From Akkermansia muciniphila (GTDB lineage Bacteria; Verrucomicrobiota; Verrucomicrobiia; Limisphaerales; UBA9464): DNA of 42,527 nucleotides. Both the position numbers and the translations under genes were made by a program. The notes under the pieces are model-generated. The model did not search any database and was not told where the DNA came from. It was given only the letters and a program-made list of their open reading frames with translations. Location: the NCBI GenBank assembly GCA_945861565.1, contig CAMAUY010000035.1, positions 1 through 42,527 on the forward strand, given 5' to 3'. This document shows, in pieces, positions 1-7,303 of the stretch; within the stretch, counting starts at the first letter, position 1, and every line of letters starts with the position of its first letter.

Positions 1-384
1 ACACGTTACGGGATTTGAAAAAATCCGTCTTCGGGTAGAGATGAACAGGCCAGGGTGCACCGTAAAGTTGCTCGCCGACACGACGCAACCTGCGGCCCCT
101 CACTGACGGCGGTTGGCGGCGGGGTAAGGACGGTCGTTCACCTCGCTCGTCGAACTCGAGGATTGCCGGGGGCGAAACCGGCCCCTACGGAGCGACCGAG
201 AGCCGTTCCTCAGCTATTTCAGGCGGTGTCCTGCTATCAATAATGGCGCCACCGCCCGGGTTTCGTCCTCAGTCGCCGAATTCCGGCGATCAACTGCTTC
301 ATTCACCGCCAGGAGCAAAGCCGGAGAACCCCCTCTGGCGGCGAGCGACAAATTAAATCGCCCTTGCCGCTGACCGTTGAGCGG
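1..384. other. Gene-poor left edge
   Basis: No convincing gene. The short open frames here show no recognisable protein motif. A small palindrome (TGACCG, 5-base loop, CGGTCA, 371-387) overlaps the stop codon of the PhnB-like fragment to its right. It lacks a T-run, so it is at best a weak terminator. Confidence 0.5.
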
Positions 385-723
385 TCAAGGTGCGACCGTA
401 ACCATCCAGCCGATGCCAAAGCGGTCCGTAAGCATCCCGAAGCACGGCGACCAGAACGTCTTCGTTAGCGGCATACGCACTTGCCCACCGGGCTCGAGGG
501 TCGCAAAGGCGCGGTCCACCTCCGCTTCAGTCGGCAGCGAGAGTGAAAGCGAGAAGCCCTCAAAACTCGAACTTTCCCCGCACCCGTCCGAGGCCATGAG
601 AGTCGTTCCTCCGATGCGGAAGCTCGCATGCATGACTTTATTTTCAAAGCCGGGCGGGAGCATCCCCGGCGGCGGCGCTTCAGGGCTGCCCTTGGAGAGC
701 ATGAGCATGTCCACCTGCGCACC
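385..723 (-). pseudogene. PhnB-like VOC-superfamily protein, 5' end missing
   Basis: The frame encodes the C-terminal two thirds of a PhnB-like (glyoxalase/VOC fold) protein. Family hallmarks are PPPGMLPPGFENKVMHASF, the following GGTTLMASDG, and a C-terminal MPLTKTFW..FGMLTDRFGIGWMV block. Relatives are about 140-150 residues; only about 110 are present. The first strand and helix, normally ending near an ALGAxV motif, are absent, because family similarity begins at GAQVDMLM. Immediately upstream is the inverted repeat at 731-750, and the frame closes at a stop codon at 748-750. A GTG at 714 could in theory start a 109-residue product, but that would lack half of the VOC fold. I infer a gene truncated by the adjacent transposon, not a functional short protein. 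Confidence 0.7.
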
Positions 724-730
724 GCGAAAA

Positions 731-750
731 GGAGTCAGTTCTTGGTATTA
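731..750 (-). repeat. Left inverted repeat of transposase remnant
   Basis: Read on the minus strand this is TAATACCAAGAACTGACTCC. It matches 18 of 20 bases of the plus-strand sequence at 1060-1079 (TAATACCAATAACTGACCCC). The two face each other across the transposase fragment at 784-999. Ends with a ...CTGACCCC core are typical of sequences flanking REP-associated tyrosine transposases in many bacterial genomes. Confidence 0.65.
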
Positions 751-783
751 ACAACTTTTCATTACATCATCACGCTGCGGGAC

Positions 784-999
784 ATGGCCCGCAAATTACG
801 AGTGGATCGGTTGCTGGGCGAATATCGAATCCCCAAGGACAGTGTGGCCGGTCGGGAGGTGTTGGAACAGGCGGTGGAAGCGCGGCGCGGCGCAGAAGCT
901 GGTGCGGAATATAAGGCGATCCGACGTGGGTGGTGTCTGGGGGAGGAATCCTTCCGCAAGGAATTGCTGGCGCAAATGACGGAGCGGCGAGTTATGTGA
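784..999 (+). pseudogene. REP-associated (Y1/IS200-like) transposase, C-terminal remnant
   Basis: About 71 residues from MARKLRVDRLLGEYRI to MTERRVM match the C-terminal tail of REP-associated tyrosine transposases (TnpA_REP). Recognisable blocks are the LLGEYRIPKDSVAGR segment, then a YKAIRRGWCLGEESFRKELL segment, a nearly invariant signature of this tail. The catalytic HUH motif and tyrosine, which lie in the N-terminal part, are not encoded here in any frame I could recognise. The normal extension after the AQMTERR segment is also missing. The open frame extends upstream to 628, but that part runs across the inverted repeat and the PhnB-like fragment and has no transposase similarity. A dead element. 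Confidence 0.75.
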
Positions 1000-1059
1000 A
1001 CAATCGCTTGTACCGCTGGCGCAAGGGAACATTGATGTAAATGGTTACTCATGAGTGAA

Positions 1060-1079
1060 TAATACCAATAACTGACCCC
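1060..1079 (+). repeat. Right inverted repeat of transposase remnant
   Basis: TAATACCAATAACTGACCCC is the inverted partner of 731-750 (18/20). The pair delimits a 349-bp decayed element. A third, solitary near-copy lies at 35560-35579. Confidence 0.65.
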
Positions 1080-1310
1080 ATTCGCGGTTCGTTCGGAACC
1101 AACGGTCCCGCCGGGCGGACTACCATCAACGGGACCCTGCTCTTCCCGTCGCCGTAATGGGTGGAGGGGGGTCTTGCATGAACCGGGTCGGGTCGACGAC
1201 GACCTGCCGATCGGCCGGCGGCGCGGTAGCACGCCCCTACCCGTTCAGGAGCCACAACGCGCCGCCGGTGTTCGGGGGTGTTCCCTCTCCAGGAACCGAC
1301 CGTTGCTTCG

Positions 1311-1366
1311 CCCTCTCCGCCACTCCGAGTGGGGGAGAGGGTGCCCGAAGGGCGGGTGAGGTGGTG
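1311..1366. repeat. GC-rich palindromic intergenic repeat
   Basis: CCCTCTCCGCCACTCC, a short CGA turn, then GTGGGGGAGAGGG forms a long imperfect hairpin at 1311-1341. It is followed by GTGCCCGAAGGGCGGGTGAGG, in which CCCG and CGGG pair again. This string is familiar as a dispersed intergenic repeat in environmental bacteria, including Verrucomicrobiota. Only one copy was seen in this window. Confidence 0.5.
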
Positions 1367-1487
1367 CTTTGGTTCAGGGTCACAATTCGTGTCCATTTTT
1401 TGGAAAAATCTCCTCTCCAGGAACGATGCCGCTTCCGCCTCAGGACTGCCCGCTCGGCGCTTTTCGTAAGGTGTTCCGCGAAGAGCC

Positions 1488-2129
1488 CTATTTTAGGGTT
1501 TTGATGAAAGCGTCGGCCTCCGAAATGGAACGATTCATCTGATCTAGCAGGCGCCCAATGTCATTCTGAATCGTCGTGGCTTCGCCTTTGAGAGAGCCGA
1601 TCGCGGCGGCATTGAGGTTGTGCTTCAGATACAGGACGTGATCGCGGAATTGGCGGAGGACGGGCTCCATCGTTGCCTCCGAAGAATGAAGGGAAGAGGA
1701 AACGGTCGCATAGCGTGACTTCGTTTCGGCGAGTTTTGTTCGACTATCGCTGGCCAGTGACCCATTGGACATGGTGCTGATTTCTTGATTCCACTCCGCA
1801 AAGAGGTCGTTGGCGACCTGGTCCATATCGGCGACCCGTTTTCGGACCGTGTGCGCTTGCGAGTCGCAGGCGTCAAAATCTGATTTGAGCCGGGAGTATT
1901 GTCGCTCGAGATCCCCGCCGTTGAAGGCATAGAGTTCTTTGAGACGAGTCATGGCATCCTTGAACTCCTTGCCCGCCTCCTTCTGTTCGTCGCGGGCGAC
2001 TTGAACAGCCCGTTTCAGGAGGTCACGTTTCTCATAGCCAAACTTTGCCATCGTGGCGTAGTAGGCCGTCTCGCAGCCGGCAAAAAGAAGAATGGCGGCG
2101 AGACCTATCCATGCCTTGCGCGTGTACAT
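1488..2129 (-). CDS. DUF2959 family lipoprotein
   Basis: A 213-residue protein from the ATG at 2129. An upstream in-frame extension to 2225 was rejected because the signal peptide begins at 2129. Residues 1-19 form a lipoprotein signal (positive MYTRK, hydrophobic stretch, lipobox LFAGC). The mature part has the DUF2959 pattern: AYYATMAKFGYEKRDLL, a GGDLERQYSRL block, LFAEWNQEI, then RQFRDHVLYLKHNLNAAAIGSL and a C-terminal MNRSISEADAFI. It is nearly all helical and heptad-rich, so an extended coiled coil anchored by lipid in the envelope is likely. Function is unknown for the family. The gene stands alone, convergent with the repeat debris to its left. Confidence 0.85.
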   Translation of the reverse strand: MYTRKAWIGLAAILLFAGCETAYYATMAKFGYEKRDLLKRAVQVARDEQKEAGKEFKDAMTRLKELYAFNGGDLERQYSRLKSDFDACDSQAHTVRKRVADMDQVANDLFAEWNQEISTMSNGSLASDSRTKLAETKSRYATVSSSLHSSEATMEPVLRQFRDHVLYLKHNLNAAAIGSLKGEATTIQNDIGRLLDQMNRSISEADAFIKTLK

Positions 2130-2360
2130 CGGGGAGACTGTAGCAGTTCGGAGGCAGGTGAGTAAATACCGGGGCGGAACGGGACAGCGGTTTTTGGAAT
2201 GGAGAAAAAGGGGTTCTGGGTCCACCGCTCACCCAGTCACGGGGTGCTTCTCGTCGCCGGTATCTTCGGGCTCCGGAGCAGCGGTTCTGAGAGCTAGAAA
2301 GCACCTTCCAGAATCATCACCGCGTCCTCAATCCTGACAAGGCGATGCTTCATCCGATCG

Positions 2361-3473
2361 TCAAACGACCGCTGCCTTCACACAATGAATGGGCGGGAGC
2401 GCCTCAAATAAGCATTCCCATTTCTCGCCGCCGTCACGACCCATCCAAAGTTGGCCGGTGGTTGTCCCGAAATAAAGGGCCGATGAAGAAAAGGTGTCGA
2501 TGTCCATCGCATCGCGCAAGACGGTGAAGTAGCTGTCTTTCTTGGGCAACCCTCGGGTGAGTTTCTTCCATGAGTCGCCGCCGTTTTCACTGCGCCAGAC
2601 GGCCGGTACACCGCCGGGACAGGTGCGCGCCATGGGCTCGAGTGGCACCACGTAGAGCGTGTCGGGGTTGTGTGGATGAACGACGATCGGAAAACCGAAG
2701 TCGGACGGGAGTCCTTTGGCGATGGAGCGCCAAGTGTGTCCGTGGTCGTCGCTGCGCAGCACGCCGATGTCCGGCCGGCGCCCACCCGGACCGTCCCACT
2801 CGGCCCAGCCACCGTGATTCTGCATATAGAGCCGTCCCGGTGCATCCTTGTGGCCTGCGATCTTGTGGACGCATTGGCCGAACTCTGGAAACGGATCAGG
2901 CGTAAACCCGGCGCCGACGCCTTTATTTGCGGCCGCAAAGGTCTCGCCGCCATCTTCGCTAAGATAGTGGCCACCGGTAGAGATGCCGAGATGCACGCGA
3001 TTCCCGTCACGCAGGATGGTGTGCATGCAAAGCCCCCCATTGCCCGGCTGCCATTTGCGCGCGTGCTCATGGTTGCTGATGCCCGGAACCAACTCCCAGG
3101 AATCGCCGCCGTTGCGGCTTCGGAACAGTGAGGCCGGCTCGACGCCGCACAAAAGCTCCTTCCGGTCCTTGCCCGGCTCGAGCGACCAGATGTTGGCCAG
3201 CGCACGGCCGTCGTCCTTGGGAAAGGCGGGTGCCGACTTCGTCTCCTTGAAAGTCTTCCCGAGATCGGTCGACCGGAGGACTTTCATGCCGAAGAATGGG
3301 TTGCAGCTTGACGCATAGAGTCGGGGCGTGCCACGGGTGTCGACCAGCGCAGAATAGACCCCGACGCCCTGGTTAAACGGGCCGCGCAGGGTGAAGCCAC
3401 GCCGGGTCCTCGACGACTCGGCGACAAAAAGCCCCTTCTTGGTTCCGATGCATAGGATGATTCGGTCGCCCAT
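2361..3473 (-). CDS. BNR/Asp-box beta-propeller protein
   Basis: A 370-residue protein with six Asp-box motifs (S/G-x-D/N-x-G-x-T/S-W/F type): STDLGKTF, SRNGGDSW, SEDGGETF, SDDHGHTW, SENGGDSW and GRDGGEKW. They are spaced as in a sialidase/VPS10-like six-bladed propeller. No signal peptide is evident, so it is probably cytoplasmic. The catalytic Arg/Tyr/Glu set of true sialidases cannot be assigned, so I do not call an enzyme. An AAGGGGG ribosome-binding sequence lies about 10 bases before the ATG at 3473. The stop of the MoaD-like gene is only 14 bases upstream, suggesting one transcript. Propeller proteins of this kind are repeatedly found next to MoaD/ThiS genes in environmental bacteria; the shared role is unknown. 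Confidence 0.85.
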   Translation of the reverse strand: MGDRIILCIGTKKGLFVAESSRTRRGFTLRGPFNQGVGVYSALVDTRGTPRLYASSCNPFFGMKVLRSTDLGKTFKETKSAPAFPKDDGRALANIWSLEPGKDRKELLCGVEPASLFRSRNGGDSWELVPGISNHEHARKWQPGNGGLCMHTILRDGNRVHLGISTGGHYLSEDGGETFAAANKGVGAGFTPDPFPEFGQCVHKIAGHKDAPGRLYMQNHGGWAEWDGPGGRRPDIGVLRSDDHGHTWRSIAKGLPSDFGFPIVVHPHNPDTLYVVPLEPMARTCPGGVPAVWRSENGGDSWKKLTRGLPKKDSYFTVLRDAMDIDTFSSSALYFGTTTGQLWMGRDGGEKWECLFEALPPIHCVKAAVV

Positions 3474-3487
3474 AATATTGCCCCCTT

Positions 3488-3805
3488 CTAACCTCCTGAA
3501 ACTGCGGTCATGATGGTGACGACGTCGCCCGCAGCGAGCGGGGTATCGAGCCCGTCGCGGTCGCGCATGTGTTGGGTGTTCACGAACAAATTGATGTGCC
3601 GGCGCACCGCTCCGGTCTCGTCGCAGATGCTTCGATGAAGTGTCGGATAGCGCTGCTCAAGCTCCTCAAGCATTTCACGGAGGTTCGTCGTCTCGAGCGA
3701 AAGCTCCGGCGCGCCGGCGCAGCAGTTCCGGAGCGGCGTGGGAACACTGACGGTGATGCGCGTGGCGGAGGCCACGGGGTGCGCGGATTTGAACGGGTGA
3801 GACAT
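3488..3805 (-). CDS. MoaD/ThiS-family ubiquitin-like sulfur-carrier protein
   Basis: About 105 residues from the ATG at 3805. A TTG at 3832 would add nine low-complexity residues and is less likely. The sequence fits the beta-grasp fold: ITVSVPTPLRN strand, LREMLEELEQRYPTL helix, HINLFVNTQHMRD strand, and a final LAAGDVVTIMTAVSGG ending in the diagnostic Gly-Gly. In MoaD/ThiS proteins this terminus is adenylated and thiocarboxylated to deliver sulfur for molybdopterin, thiazole or related cofactors. No moaE, moeB or thiG gene is in the window, so the substrate is open. The last two glycine codons form an AGGAGG, but the downstream BNR gene has its own nearer ribosome-binding sequence. Confidence 0.85.
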   Translation of the reverse strand: MSHPFKSAHPVASATRITVSVPTPLRNCCAGAPELSLETTNLREMLEELEQRYPTLHRSICDETGAVRRHINLFVNTQHMRDRDGLDTPLAAGDVVTIMTAVSGG

Positions 3806-3979
3806 GGGTGAAGGCGGGGGCGAATGTAGCAATATACTGATTGATGAACACTCGTCGGTCCGGGAGAATTCCGGGAACTATTTATACCGCACAGTTGGGA
3901 GAGAATTGTTGACGCATTCGGCTGAATTCGCGCGACTCTATGAAGTTGCGAACCCACGTCAAAACATTTCTCCCGACCG

Positions 3980-4495
3980 TCAAATTTTTGGCGGTTCTTC
4001 GCCCCGTGCGGCAAACCACTGGCGCAGAAAGACAAGATCGCCCGCATCCTTTTCCCGGTGCGTCACCACTTTCATCCGCCAGAGCAACCGTGGCGATGCG
4101 AACGGAATCACCACTCCATCCATTTCGCGGACGACTACATCCTTGGCGGCCTCGGCGTAGTCAATGCCCCCCGCTGACCGCATCAAATCAACAACGATTT
4201 CGTCCCCGACGCGGATAACGGTGTGCTGTTGCAGCTCGCCGGGTCTCAACTCGCGCACGGCGTTGTCGGGAAGAGTCGCAAGGGCGGAATAAACTTTGGC
4301 CTCATTTTCCGCGTCGGTCGCCACAATCAGATCCACGTCCATCGTTCCGCGGATGTAGTTGGCAGCGCGCATGGCAAAGCCGCCAATGACAACATACTTC
4401 GCGGCTCGCTGGTTCAGTTCACGGCACAAATCCCGCAAATCTTCCAGCGTCGGCTCCCGCGGTTCTAGTTCGTTGGCCGGGCAATCATCCGCCAT
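3980..4495 (-). CDS. MNT/AbiEii-like nucleotidyltransferase
   Basis: A 171-residue protein from the ATG at 4495; an ATG two codons upstream (4501) is equally possible. It has the minimal nucleotidyltransferase core: YVVIGGFAMRAANYIRG supplies the GG-x-A helix start and GTMDVDLIV the metal-binding D-x-D. A later EIVVDLM supplies the third acidic residue. The C-terminal LLWRMKVVTHREKDAGDLVFL segment resembles the helical tail of AbiEii/DUF6036-type transferases. Such proteins act as antitoxins or toxins that nucleotidylate partners or tRNA. It overlaps the 3' end of the preceding gene by about 31 bases, a hallmark of translationally coupled toxin-antitoxin pairs. Which partner is toxic cannot be read from sequence. 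Confidence 0.75.
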   Translation of the reverse strand: MADDCPANELEPREPTLEDLRDLCRELNQRAAKYVVIGGFAMRAANYIRGTMDVDLIVATDAENEAKVYSALATLPDNAVRELRPGELQQHTVIRVGDEIVVDLMRSAGGIDYAEAAKDVVVREMDGVVIPFASPRLLWRMKVVTHREKDAGDLVFLRQWFAARGEEPPKI

Positions 4496-4722
4496 AACCA
4501 TTGATCCGCTTCCGCGTGGCTTTTGAAACGATGGATGCCCCGCGGAATCCGCACGCCGCCAACCGCTTTGCGCCAGGCGATGGAATCTGCCTTCGTGCTG
4601 CCAGCCACGGAAAGCGCATCCGGCGCCTTGGTTCGACGCCCGACAAAGCGGTCAATCCTTTCCTCGACATTGATGATGGGTTGCTCCACGACGCTCTCAG
4701 CATACGTTGCGACGTTCGCCAA
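4465..4722 (-). CDS. Small partner protein of the nucleotidyltransferase (antitoxin-like)
   Basis: About 85 residues; the start is unresolved. Candidates are GTG 4776 (inside the intergenic repeat), TTG 4722 (used here) and GTG 4692. The frame stays open to 4953, but that part translates the repeat and is not protein-like. Conserved-looking features are a long helix with VVEQPIINVEERIDRFVGR, a SVAGSTKADSIAWRKAVG segment, and a C-terminal IPRGIHRFKSHAEADQWLW block. A 'G-hydrophobic-x-RFK-x-x-x-EAD-x-W' tail recurs in small proteins encoded beside AbiEii-like nucleotidyltransferases. Its stop lies 31-37 bases inside the next gene. I infer a two-gene toxin-antitoxin-like operon. Confidence 0.5.
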   Translation of the reverse strand: MANVATYAESVVEQPIINVEERIDRFVGRRTKAPDALSVAGSTKADSIAWRKAVGGVRIPRGIHRFKSHAEADQWLWRMIARPTN

Positions 4723-4753
4723 ATCAAGTCCGTGCGGGGCGGCAGGTTCCGTC

Positions 4754-4920
4754 GGGTGCAGGACAAAAATCTTCACGAGTTTTAGAATCACCCACAGTAC
4801 GCCTGCAACCGGGTCGATGCCCGGGTCGGGCTCTCCTCGACCGGAACCACGCGGTAGGAATCGCACGCGAAGCCGCGAAGCCGCGAAGGAAAGCAAAGCA
4901 AAGCGGCCGCGGGAACCTAC
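4754..4920 (+). repeat. Intergenic repeat family, copy A (left half only)
   Basis: Starts with GGGTGCAGGACAAAAATC and TTCACGAG, passes through CGGGTCGATGCC and CCACGCGGTAGGAATCGC, and continues into a CGCGAAGC tandem run. It aligns with the first half of copies B (13127-13440) and C (19404-19714) in the same orientation but is more diverged. It lacks their second half (CGCGGATTCACACGG onwards). It abuts or overlaps the 5' end of the small antitoxin-like gene. Confidence 0.75.
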
Positions 4921-5008
4921 TTCGGCAGCGATAGGTCGCGCCAAAGGGCACACCCGTCGGCGGATTTCCCAATTCCTGCTCTCTTCGCTGCTTCGCGACT
5001 TCGCGCGA
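4861..5008. repeat. Inverted CGCGAAG blocks
   Basis: The arm at 4861-4895 (CGCACGCGAAGCCGCGAAGC and following) is repeated in inverted orientation at 4978-5008 (read on minus: CGCGCGAAGTCGCGAAGCAG and following), with about 80 bases between. The arms could form a cruciform or a long RNA stem. Copies B and C of the larger repeat carry only one arm. Confidence 0.5.
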
Positions 5009-5302
5009 GTATTCGGGTTCGCGGAGTCAAAAACTCCCGCAACCGGCAGGAGGGAGTCCTGCCCTGCAGCGACCTAGACATTTCATGCCAAGAAAATGGC
5101 CTGTTTTTCAACGGAATCAGATTTTTGTCTTACACCCGTTCCGTCTGGCGCACTTAAAACTCGCGGAAGAATGGGAGGATGAAGTCCCGGAGGTTGTGTT
5201 CGGCGAACGGCCATGTCGAAGGCTTGGCCACCACCAGACCGACGCGAGTCGACCCTTCAGCCTAAAGCCCATTACCGGACTGTCGATGCCCGCCCAGGCG
5301 GT
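5009..5302. other. Intergenic, nothing recognised
   Basis: This stretch lies downstream of rng, between its stop codon and the repeat at 4754-5008. No protein-coding frame with family features, no hairpin plus T-run terminator and no RNA gene was seen. Confidence 0.4.
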
Positions 5303-7294
5303 TCAGGTGGCCGATTTGGCGATCTCTTCGTTCGTCATCGCGTTATATATCCTCCAGTGCTCGTTGTGAAACGTCACTTCGGGTCGGAAACTTAATTTCG
5401 CGAAGAATTTCTTTTCGAGTTCGATCAACAACCGCTCATCCGTGGTGCGGAGGCGATCCAAGACCAATGGGTTGCAGGCAATCCGCAGCTGGAAATCACT
5501 CTCATCTCTCGGCCTCGCTTTCATAATCTGGGTTAGTTTGCGTTGAATCTCGACACTCAAGGATTCCGCACTCTTGACCACCCCCCGTCCCCGGCAGTGC
5601 GGGCAATCATCGTAGAGCGCCGATCGGACGCTTTCCGTGTGACGCTGCCGCGTCATCTCCATCAGACCGAGTTGCGAGAGCGGCAGTACGTGAGTCCGCG
5701 CCTTGTCCCGCTTGAGGTGATCCTTCATCCGCTGGTAGACCGCCTGCTGATCCTTGCGTGATTTCATGTCAATGAAATCGAGCACGATGATTCCACCCAT
5801 GTTGCGGAGGCGCAGTTGCCGGCAGATTTCATCGGCTGCCTCCAGGTTCACCCGCAGGATGGTGGAATCGTGATCCTTGATACCCGCCTGCTTGTGCCGG
5901 CCGGTGTTGACATCAATCGCCACGAGCGCCTCGGTTTCGTCCATGATCAGATAGCCGCCGGATTTGAGCGGCACTTGACGGCTGAAGGCGTTGTCGAGTT
6001 GTTTGGAAATGTTGAACCGGTCAAACAATGGCTGCGCCTCGTTATAGAAGTGAACCTTCTTGGCCGAACGCGGGCTGATTTTTCCAATGCTGGTGCGGAT
6101 GTGTTCGTACTTCCGGGGATCGTCAACGACGATTCGGCTGACGTCATCGGTGAGGAAATCGCGGATGGTACGGTCGATCAGGTCCGGTTCTTGGAAGACG
6201 CAGCGGGCCGAGCCCGGTTCATTGATGCGCCGTTGAATCTGGTTCCATTCGTCCAGCAACAAGGCTAGGTCGCGAACGAAATAGGCGCGCCGTTTGGTTT
6301 CGCCAGCGGTTCGAACGATGACGCCCATATTTTCGGGAATGGCGAGTTCCCGGACGATTTTCTTCAGCCGCTGCCGTTCTTCGTGATTCTCGATTTTGCG
6401 GGATATACCGCTTTGATCGGAGTTGGGCAGCAGGACGAGATAGCGACCGGGCAGCGATAGGTTTGTCGTGACTCGGGGGCCCTTGGTGCCGATGGGGCCC
6501 TTGGTGACCTGGACGACAATTTCGCTCTGCGGGGGATAGAGACGAGGAACATCCTTCTGAGTAATCTTTGGTTTTTCCCGGCGCCGTTTCCGTTCCGTCT
6601 CGGAACGTTCCACGATTTCGACACTGGAATCGAAGCCGTTGGGGATGATGTCCCAATAGTGCAAGAAGGCGTTTTTTTCGAAGCCGATGTCCACGAAGGC
6701 TGCTTTGAGGCCGTCTTCGAGATTGCGAACCTTGCCTTTGTAGATGCTGCCGACGAGGCGTTCAGCGTTGGTGCGCTCGACGGTAAAGTCTTCGAGCTTG
6801 CTGTCTTCGAGGACCGCGACACGGGTTTCGAGCGGTTCCGCGTTGATCACGACTTCCTTGATCGTTTTGGGCTCGGGCTTGATGAGCGCGCGAACTTTGC
6901 GAACGACCTTTTGGACGGCGGCCCGGGCCTTGCCGAAGAGGGATTTGGGAGCGGCGGGAGGTTTGGGTGCCTCGTGGCCGTCGTCTTCATGCACTTCGGC
7001 CGGGACCGAAAGGTCTGGCTCGCGGTAGCGACGATCCTTGCCATCGGCGGCGACCGGATCCGGTGTTTGATCGACGTTGTCTTCCGGCAGGCCAAAGGCA
7101 CGGTTTTCCGATCGGCGAATTTCTATTTCGTGGCGGCGAATGTCGAAGAACTGTTCTTCGCCAGTGGCTTCGCTGAGGGCTTCCTTGCGGGCGGAAGCAG
7201 CCTCCTGGGTGGGTTTGGCGGTGGCGGTTCCTAGGCCACCCTTGGGTTTGAACCGCATCGCGCCCTGGCGGCGACTGAATCGTTGAGAGCTCAT
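5303..7294 (-). CDS. rng: Ribonuclease E/G family endoribonuclease
   Basis: 663 residues. The catalytic core begins near residue 148 (VINAEPLETRVAVLEDSKLEDF). An S1 domain follows with IYKGKVRNLEDGLKAAFVDIG and a basic insertion rich in Arg/Lys. DNase-I-like catalytic aspartates are in ALVAIDVNTG (about residue 460) and IIVLDFIDM (about 505). The zinc-link CPHCRGRG (about 564-567) joins subunits in this family. The length of the core fits RNase G; the long charged tail of RNase E is absent. Instead there is an unusual N-terminal extension of about 140 residues rich in Lys, Arg, Ala and Pro, which may be an RNA-binding or scaffold segment. It is the last gene of the mre/rod cluster, 9 bases after rodA; rng next to mre genes is also the E. 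coli arrangement. Role: single-strand RNA cleavage, 5' maturation of 16S rRNA and mRNA decay. Confidence 0.95.
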   Translation of the reverse strand: MSSQRFSRRQGAMRFKPKGGLGTATAKPTQEAASARKEALSEATGEEQFFDIRRHEIEIRRSENRAFGLPEDNVDQTPDPVAADGKDRRYREPDLSVPAEVHEDDGHEAPKPPAAPKSLFGKARAAVQKVVRKVRALIKPEPKTIKEVVINAEPLETRVAVLEDSKLEDFTVERTNAERLVGSIYKGKVRNLEDGLKAAFVDIGFEKNAFLHYWDIIPNGFDSSVEIVERSETERKRRREKPKITQKDVPRLYPPQSEIVVQVTKGPIGTKGPRVTTNLSLPGRYLVLLPNSDQSGISRKIENHEERQRLKKIVRELAIPENMGVIVRTAGETKRRAYFVRDLALLLDEWNQIQRRINEPGSARCVFQEPDLIDRTIRDFLTDDVSRIVVDDPRKYEHIRTSIGKISPRSAKKVHFYNEAQPLFDRFNISKQLDNAFSRQVPLKSGGYLIMDETEALVAIDVNTGRHKQAGIKDHDSTILRVNLEAADEICRQLRLRNMGGIIVLDFIDMKSRKDQQAVYQRMKDHLKRDKARTHVLPLSQLGLMEMTRQRHTESVRSALYDDCPHCRGRGVVKSAESLSVEIQRKLTQIMKARPRDESDFQLRIACNPLVLDRLRTTDERLLIELEKKFFAKLSFRPEVTFHNEHWRIYNAMTNEEIAKSAT

Positions 7295-7303
7295 TTTGCT
7301 GGG

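Larger units (their letters stand above)
1000..1487. other. Intergenic stretch with repeat debris
   Basis: No gene recognised. It contains the right transposon end (1060-1079) and a GC-rich palindromic repeat (1311-1366). The tetradecamer-like string CTCTCCAGGAAC occurs twice (about 1286 and 1413). It reads as decayed repetitive DNA between the transposase remnant and the DUF2959 gene. Confidence 0.5.

Noticed and set aside
762..1232. Minus-strand frame across the transposase remnant
   Set aside because: Reads through both inverted repeats and the antisense of the transposase tail; no protein similarity.
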